Assembly: GCA_039198585.1 (NCBI GenBank)
Contig: JBCCTJ010000008.1
Span: forward strand, 1 to 37,167
Direction: 5' to 3'
DNA: 37,167 nt
Origin: JBCCTJ01 sp039198585
GTDB taxonomy: Bacteria; Bacteroidota; Bacteroidia; Cytophagales; Amoebophilaceae
In this document: positions 33,054 through 37,167 of the stretch, piece after piece
How positions within the stretch are numbered: the first letter of the stretch is position 1
Layout of the letters: each line of letters starts with the position of its first letter
Translations under genes and position numbers: made by a program
Notes under the pieces: model-generated
Told to the model about the DNA's origin: nothing
The model's input: the letters and a program-made list of their open reading frames with translations, nothing else
Database searches by the model: none

Positions 33054-34292
33054 ATGAATAACAAAGAACTTATCGCATCATTTACTGAATTTGCTGGATC
33101 AAAAAATATCGATAGACCTACTGTAACGCGCATGCTTGAGGAAATGCTCAGATCACTTATATGTAAAAAATTTAGTGTGGATAGTAACTTTGATATCATC
33201 ATCAACCCTAATAAAGGAGATCTTCAAATATGGAGGTATAGAACCATTGTGGCAGATGATTCAGAGGATGCTAATGAATTTGATAAGATTAGTATTACAG
33301 AGGCTCGCAAGATAGAACCAGATTTTGAGATAGGAGAGGAAGTGGCAGAAGAAGTGAGTCTTCATCAATTTGATAGAAGAGATATTACACAAGGACTTAA
33401 ACTTTTTCTACATAAGGAACAGTTAGAGGAAAAAGAAAAAATTCATCAACGTTACACAAAGCTAGTAGGGAAAATTATTAGTGCAGAAGTATATCATATC
33501 ACTATGTATCAAGTGATCTTGCATGATGATGATAAAAATGAACTCGTATTACCTAAGTCGAGACAGATTCCTGGTGATCGGTTTAAAAAAGGTGAGCATA
33601 TCAAAGTGCTTGTAGATAGTGTGGATAAAAAAAACAATAATGTCTATATACGTCTTTCAAGAACGTCTCCACTTTTTTTAGAACGGTTACTAGAGAGTGA
33701 AGTACCTGAAATAGCTGATGGGATTGTCCAAATAATAAAAGTAGCTAGAATGCCAGGAGCAAGAGCGAAAGTTGCTGTTATAAGCCAAGATGATCGTATA
33801 GATCCAGTAGGTGCTTGTATAGGTGCAGGAGGTAATAGGCTGTATAGTCTTAGTAAAAGCAGTTTAGCCAATGAACATATTAATATTGTTCAATACACAG
33901 ATAATAGGAACATATTTTTAAAGCGTCTTATTGAGCCTGCCCAAATCAGCGATATACAAGAAACAGATAAAGGTATTACTATCAAAATGAAACCTGACCA
34001 AGTACCATTAGCAATTGGTAAGAAAGGACAAAATATATTATTGGTCAGTCAAATGATAGGTAAGCCTGTTCATATAGATAGAGATATGAAGCAAGATCAA
34101 GAAGATATCTATTTAGAAGAATTTTCTGATGAAGTAGCTACAGAGGTGATAAAGGCATTGCAAAAAATTGGCATTGATACAGCAAGAAGTGTACTCTTAA
34201 CAGAAAGAAAAGATATAGAAAGACGCACAAATATTCCTGCAGATGTGATTACTCATCTTTATGAGGTCATCAACAAAGAATTTGAAGTATAA
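33054..34292 (+). CDS. nusA: Transcription termination/antitermination factor NusA
   Basis: A 412-aa NusA, the RNA polymerase accessory factor for pausing, termination and antitermination. It has an N-terminal RNAP-binding domain (about 1-130), an S1 domain (about 135-200, GKIISAEVY ... VLVDSVDKKNNNVYIRLSR), KH1 (GACIGAGGNRLYSL, about 245-260) and KH2 (PLAIGKKGQNILLVSQ, about 317-332). The last 70 residues include a helix-hairpin region typical of Bacteroidota NusA. KH1 reads GAGGNR where GMRGxR is usual, a mild deviation. It is followed by infB after 25 bp, in the conserved nusA-infB operon, and is driven by the promoter at 32911. The usual upstream rimP is absent here. Confidence 0.96.
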   Translation: MNNKELIASFTEFAGSKNIDRPTVTRMLEEMLRSLICKKFSVDSNFDIIINPNKGDLQIWRYRTIVADDSEDANEFDKISITEARKIEPDFEIGEEVAEEVSLHQFDRRDITQGLKLFLHKEQLEEKEKIHQRYTKLVGKIISAEVYHITMYQVILHDDDKNELVLPKSRQIPGDRFKKGEHIKVLVDSVDKKNNNVYIRLSRTSPLFLERLLESEVPEIADGIVQIIKVARMPGARAKVAVISQDDRIDPVGACIGAGGNRLYSLSKSSLANEHINIVQYTDNRNIFLKRLIEPAQISDIQETDKGITIKMKPDQVPLAIGKKGQNILLVSQMIGKPVHIDRDMKQDQEDIYLEEFSDEVATEVIKALQKIGIDTARSVLLTERKDIERRTNIPADVITHLYEVINKEFEV

Positions 34293-34317
34293 TATTTTGG
34301 ATTGGTAAAATTATAAT

Positions 34318-36771
34318 ATGCGACTTAATCAAATAGCACGACAACTTAATATTGCTACAGAATCGATTGTAACTTATTTAGCTCAAGAAGGCATAAAAAT
34401 TACTAATCAACCTAATACTAAGCTTTCAGCTGAGCAGGCTAGCTTAGTGGGCAAAAAATTTGGCACGACTAACGCTAAAAAAGTAGAAAAAATCAACTCT
34501 ACAACTAAACTCTCAAGCAATACTTTATCTACCAGTGCTTCGCCTAAGTTGGTAATTGATGAAGAAGCCCTGAAGATAGAACCTATTTCTACTAATTTCA
34601 AACAAAAAGGGACAAAGCTTGTTAAGAAAAAAACACCTCCAGAGTCTCTACCAAAGAAAAATTCAACTACCTCAACATCAGCAAAAAAAACAACTACTCC
34701 GCCTGCTTTGGAAGAACTCAGCTCCCCCCCTGCGAACGAGAATCCTGTACAAGAAGAGTCATCTCCTGTTTTACCAGGTCCCAAGATCACAGTTTTGGGA
34801 GAAATTAGGATGCCTCAACGACAACAAGCCAAAGAGAGTAGCAAGCAACCCAAGCAAAAAAGACAACGTACGCGTATTATACGTCACTTTCATGCTTCTT
34901 CATTCACTAGGCCCAATATTGTCTCAACTTCAGATAAAAAGCCTACCAAAAGGAAAAATGTAATCAATAAAATAAAAAGAAGAGAGTACCGAGAAAAAAA
35001 ACAGGAAAAACATGCTACTAGAAGAAAAAAACAAGTTACTCAGCCTTTGGTTAAAGTTACTGAGTTTATTAGTGCCCATGAGCTAGCCCCCCTTTTGGAT
35101 GTATCTGTAGAGAATATCTTAGATATTTGTATGAATTTAGGGATGAAGGTATCTATGAATCAACGCCTTAATAGAGAAACGATCACTATTATAGCCGAAG
35201 AAATCAACCGTCAAGTAAAGTTTATCTCCATTGAAGAAGAGATGGCAGGTCAAGCAACTACCGATGATGAACAAAACTTAGTCCCATCATCGCCAGTTGT
35301 AACAGTTATGGGACATGTAGATCATGGCAAAACATCCCTTTTAGATTTTATTAGAAAAACAAAGATAACACAGCAGGAATCTGGTGGTATTACGCAGCAT
35401 ATTGGTGCCTATGATGTTGATATGCCAAATGGAAGGCGTGTAGTTTTTCTAGATACCCCTGGCCATCAAGCATTTACAGCTATGCGGGCTCGTGGGGCTA
35501 AGATAACAGATGTGGCAATTATTATCATTGCTGCTAATGATGGGGTAAAGCCACAAACTAAAGAAGCTATTAGTCATGCGCAGATAGCAGGCTTGCCTAT
35601 TGTTATTGCTCTCAACAAAATAGATCACCCAGAGGCAGATATCGATAGGGTTAAACAAGAATTAGCTGCTATGAATATCTTAGTAGAAGACTGGGGTGGA
35701 AACTATCAATGCCAAGCTATTTCTGCTAAAACAGGAGAAGGTATAGATCAATTATTAGAAAAAGTGCTGCTTGAAGCTGATGTCTTAGAGCTAAAATCCA
35801 ACCCCAGTAAAAAAGCTCAGGGAACTATCATAGAAGCTTCTATGAAAAAAGGTCAAGGTTATCTAGCAACAGTCATGGTACAGCAGGGAACCCTCAAAAA
35901 GGGAGACATTTTAGTAGCAGGTAGCTATTTTGGCAAAGTCAAGGCTATTTTCGACTCTCATGGCAAGCAGGTAAAACAAGTATCCCCCGCTACACCTGTG
36001 CAGGTACTAGGACTAAATGGAGCTCCTGATGCAGGACAAGTGTGTCGTGTCATGAGTACTGATAAGGAGGCAAGACTATTAGCTAATCGGTATAAAAGTA
36101 TTGTGCAAGAGCAAAAGCTACGATCTAAAGATCAAGTCATTAAGAAAAAACAGGAATATTTATTTGAAGAAAAACAGGCTCAAACGATTCCTATTCTCAT
36201 CAAAGGTGATGTAAGTGGATCAGTAGAGGCACTAGCCGACTCTTTACTACTTCTTTCTAATGATCATGTACATATTCATATTTTATACAAAGGAGTAGGA
36301 CCTATTTCGGAGTCTGATGTCCTCCTTGCTGCTACGTCAGAAGCGCTAATTATTGGTTTTCATACAGCTGTAAGCCCTCAAGCTGCTAATGTGCAAGCCC
36401 GGGAAAACGTTACGATCAAAAATTACAAGATTATCTATGAAGCTATTGAGGACATGAAGTCACATATTGAATCATTAGAAGAACCTTTAGCCAAAGAAAA
36501 AGTAGTCATAGGTAAAGCTGAAGTACGTAAAACTTTTTACATTTCTCGCATAGGAACTATTGCTGGCTGTTACGTAAAAGAAGGAATTATTAAACGGAAT
36601 GCTGATATCAGGCTCATTCGAGATGGAGAAACATGCTACGAAGGCCCTATGAAGCAACTTAAGAGAGAAAAAGAAGTGATCAAAGAAGCTAGAGCTGACT
36701 CCGAGTGCGGTATTAGTATAGATAGCTTTAATAATATCCAAGAAGGTGATCTAATCGAAGCAATCGAATAG
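34318..36771 (+). CDS. infB: Translation initiation factor IF-2
   Basis: An 817-aa IF-2, the GTPase that places fMet-tRNA on the 30S subunit and joins the subunits. Residues 1-50 carry an IF2-N helical domain. A Ser/Thr/Lys/Pro-rich linker (about 50-235) varies between species. A second IF2-N-like module follows (about 240-300, ISAHELAPLLDVSVENIL). The G domain starts at GHVDHGKT (residue 332), with GGITQHIGA, DTPGH, NKID and SAKTGEG. Domains II-IV follow (KAQGTIIEASMKKGQGYLA ... TFYISRIGTIAGCYV). All five GTPase motifs are intact and the length is typical of Bacteroidota with a shortened linker. It is the second gene of the nusA-infB unit. No clear terminator follows. Confidence 0.97.
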   Translation: MRLNQIARQLNIATESIVTYLAQEGIKITNQPNTKLSAEQASLVGKKFGTTNAKKVEKINSTTKLSSNTLSTSASPKLVIDEEALKIEPISTNFKQKGTKLVKKKTPPESLPKKNSTTSTSAKKTTTPPALEELSSPPANENPVQEESSPVLPGPKITVLGEIRMPQRQQAKESSKQPKQKRQRTRIIRHFHASSFTRPNIVSTSDKKPTKRKNVINKIKRREYREKKQEKHATRRKKQVTQPLVKVTEFISAHELAPLLDVSVENILDICMNLGMKVSMNQRLNRETITIIAEEINRQVKFISIEEEMAGQATTDDEQNLVPSSPVVTVMGHVDHGKTSLLDFIRKTKITQQESGGITQHIGAYDVDMPNGRRVVFLDTPGHQAFTAMRARGAKITDVAIIIIAANDGVKPQTKEAISHAQIAGLPIVIALNKIDHPEADIDRVKQELAAMNILVEDWGGNYQCQAISAKTGEGIDQLLEKVLLEADVLELKSNPSKKAQGTIIEASMKKGQGYLATVMVQQGTLKKGDILVAGSYFGKVKAIFDSHGKQVKQVSPATPVQVLGLNGAPDAGQVCRVMSTDKEARLLANRYKSIVQEQKLRSKDQVIKKKQEYLFEEKQAQTIPILIKGDVSGSVEALADSLLLLSNDHVHIHILYKGVGPISESDVLLAATSEALIIGFHTAVSPQAANVQARENVTIKNYKIIYEAIEDMKSHIESLEEPLAKEKVVIGKAEVRKTFYISRIGTIAGCYVKEGIIKRNADIRLIRDGETCYEGPMKQLKREKEVIKEARADSECGISIDSFNNIQEGDLIEAIE

Positions 36772-36956
36772 CCTCCATACTACATATAGTCAACTGTATA
36801 TTACCTGAATCAGCATAAGAAGATATAAGAAACTCTACTTGATATTGGTCGTAAGTGAAAAAGTAGCCATATTTACTTAAAGATGAGATGTATTCGTACA
36901 TAAATCAACCTCTATAAGTCTTGAGGAAGAAAAAAATGAGAAAAATAATTGAAAAC

Positions 36957-37009
36957 GGGAGTGTATGATTAGTTAATAGTGTCAATAATATTTTTAAGAT
37001 TACACTCCC
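36957..37009. repeat. Short inverted repeat, possible solo IS ends
   Basis: GGGAGTGTA (36957-36965) and TACACTCCC (37001-37009) are perfectly inverted. The inner AGATTACACTCC resembles the reverse complement of the type A IS256 terminus (GGAAGTGTAATCT at 21215), so the two ends of a deleted element may be all that remains. The rest of 36772-37027 shows no gene. Confidence 0.4.
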
Positions 37010-37027
37010 ATAATTTCCACAGTTTTC

Positions 37028-37167
37028 GGGTTAAATCATTTAATTGTGTCAAAGTAAAAAAACAATTTTACACTTTTAAATTTTTTAATCATGAATAAAC
37101 AACAAAAAGAAATAAATCAAGTAACCTGGGAAGGTATAAAGCAACAAGCTGTAGAACGTCTATTAGA
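37028..37167 (+). mobile_element. Left end of an IS256-type (type B) element with transposase start, cut by the window edge
   Basis: GGGTTAAATCATTTAATTG and the following TGTCAAAGTAAAA repeat the sequence at 21183-21214, supporting a shared element terminus. ATG 37091 then opens MNKQQKEINQVTWEGIKQQA and continues VERLL to the end of the window (26 codons, no stop). This fits the N-terminus of an IS256-family transposase, but only the shared terminus supports it. It may be the intact form of the type B fragment at 12534-12798. Confidence 0.5.

Noticed and set aside
34407..34790. 127-aa minus-strand open frame inside infB
   Set aside because: It is a shadow of the biased IF-2 linker codons; infB itself is intact.
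1..37167. CRISPR array, prophage or toxin-antitoxin system
   Set aside because: No regularly spaced repeats, Cas, structural phage genes or paired small toxin/antitoxin frames are visible; the lone HTH protein is not enough.

Overview
The window looks like chromosomal DNA of an AT-rich, host-dependent Bacteroidota, most like the Amoebophilaceae (the Cardinium / Amoebophilus group). Three things support this. A Tlc-type ATP/ADP translocase is present, which is a hallmark of intracellular energy parasites. The housekeeping genes are of Bacteroidota type: alpha2 GlyRS, RNase G preceded by a 30-residue COX24-like ribosomal protein, nusA-infB, dnaK. At least seven transcription units start behind the Bacteroidota promoter TTTG/TTG-N19..21-TAnnTTTG. 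The family-level placement is inference.

Layout. 1-2.4 kb: a palindromic repeat, pepP (minus) and a divergent SAM O-methyltransferase. 2.7-7.8 kb: a decayed and an intact copy of a very large, Lys/Glu-rich secreted or anchored protein with a C-terminal membrane anchor. 8.0-12.3 kb: mutL and recG, separated by a polypurine, inverted-repeat region that could be a replication-related site. 12.4-14.7 kb: IS256-type debris, the nucleotide transporter, a MITE-like repeat and tRNA-Ala(GGC). 14.8-17.5 kb: dprA and a membrane-anchored putative cysteine protease whose Gln/Cys/Asp-x-His spacing matches herpesvirus tegument-type deubiquitinases. 17.6-18.9 kb: a mosaic of two transposase remnants with a piece of the dnaK 3' end caught between them. 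19.0-21.0 kb: dnaK. 21.2-22.2 kb: a dead IS256-family element. 22.5-24.5 kb: small ribosomal protein and RNase G. 24.6-25.7 kb: a polytopic membrane protein of unknown role. 25.7-29.1 kb: a graveyard with a MITE-like repeat, a transposase N-terminus, an ABC-transporter ATPase remnant and an ankyrin-like pseudogene. 29.1-30.8 kb: a small HTH protein, tRNA-Ile2(CAT) and two inverted MITE-like copies. 30.8-32.7 kb (minus): NUDIX hydrolase and glyS. 33.0-36.8 kb: nusA-infB. 37.03 kb to the end: the left end of another IS256-type element with its transposase start.

Taken together, an essential translation, transcription and repair core is kept, interspersed with mobile-element debris and a few host-interaction genes: ATP import, a putative deubiquitinase, a large anchored repeat protein and ankyrin remains. 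The most interesting loci are the putative tegument-type deubiquitinase (16039-17478), the large repeat protein with its dead twin (2699-7833), and a four-copy noncoding repeat family at gene ends.
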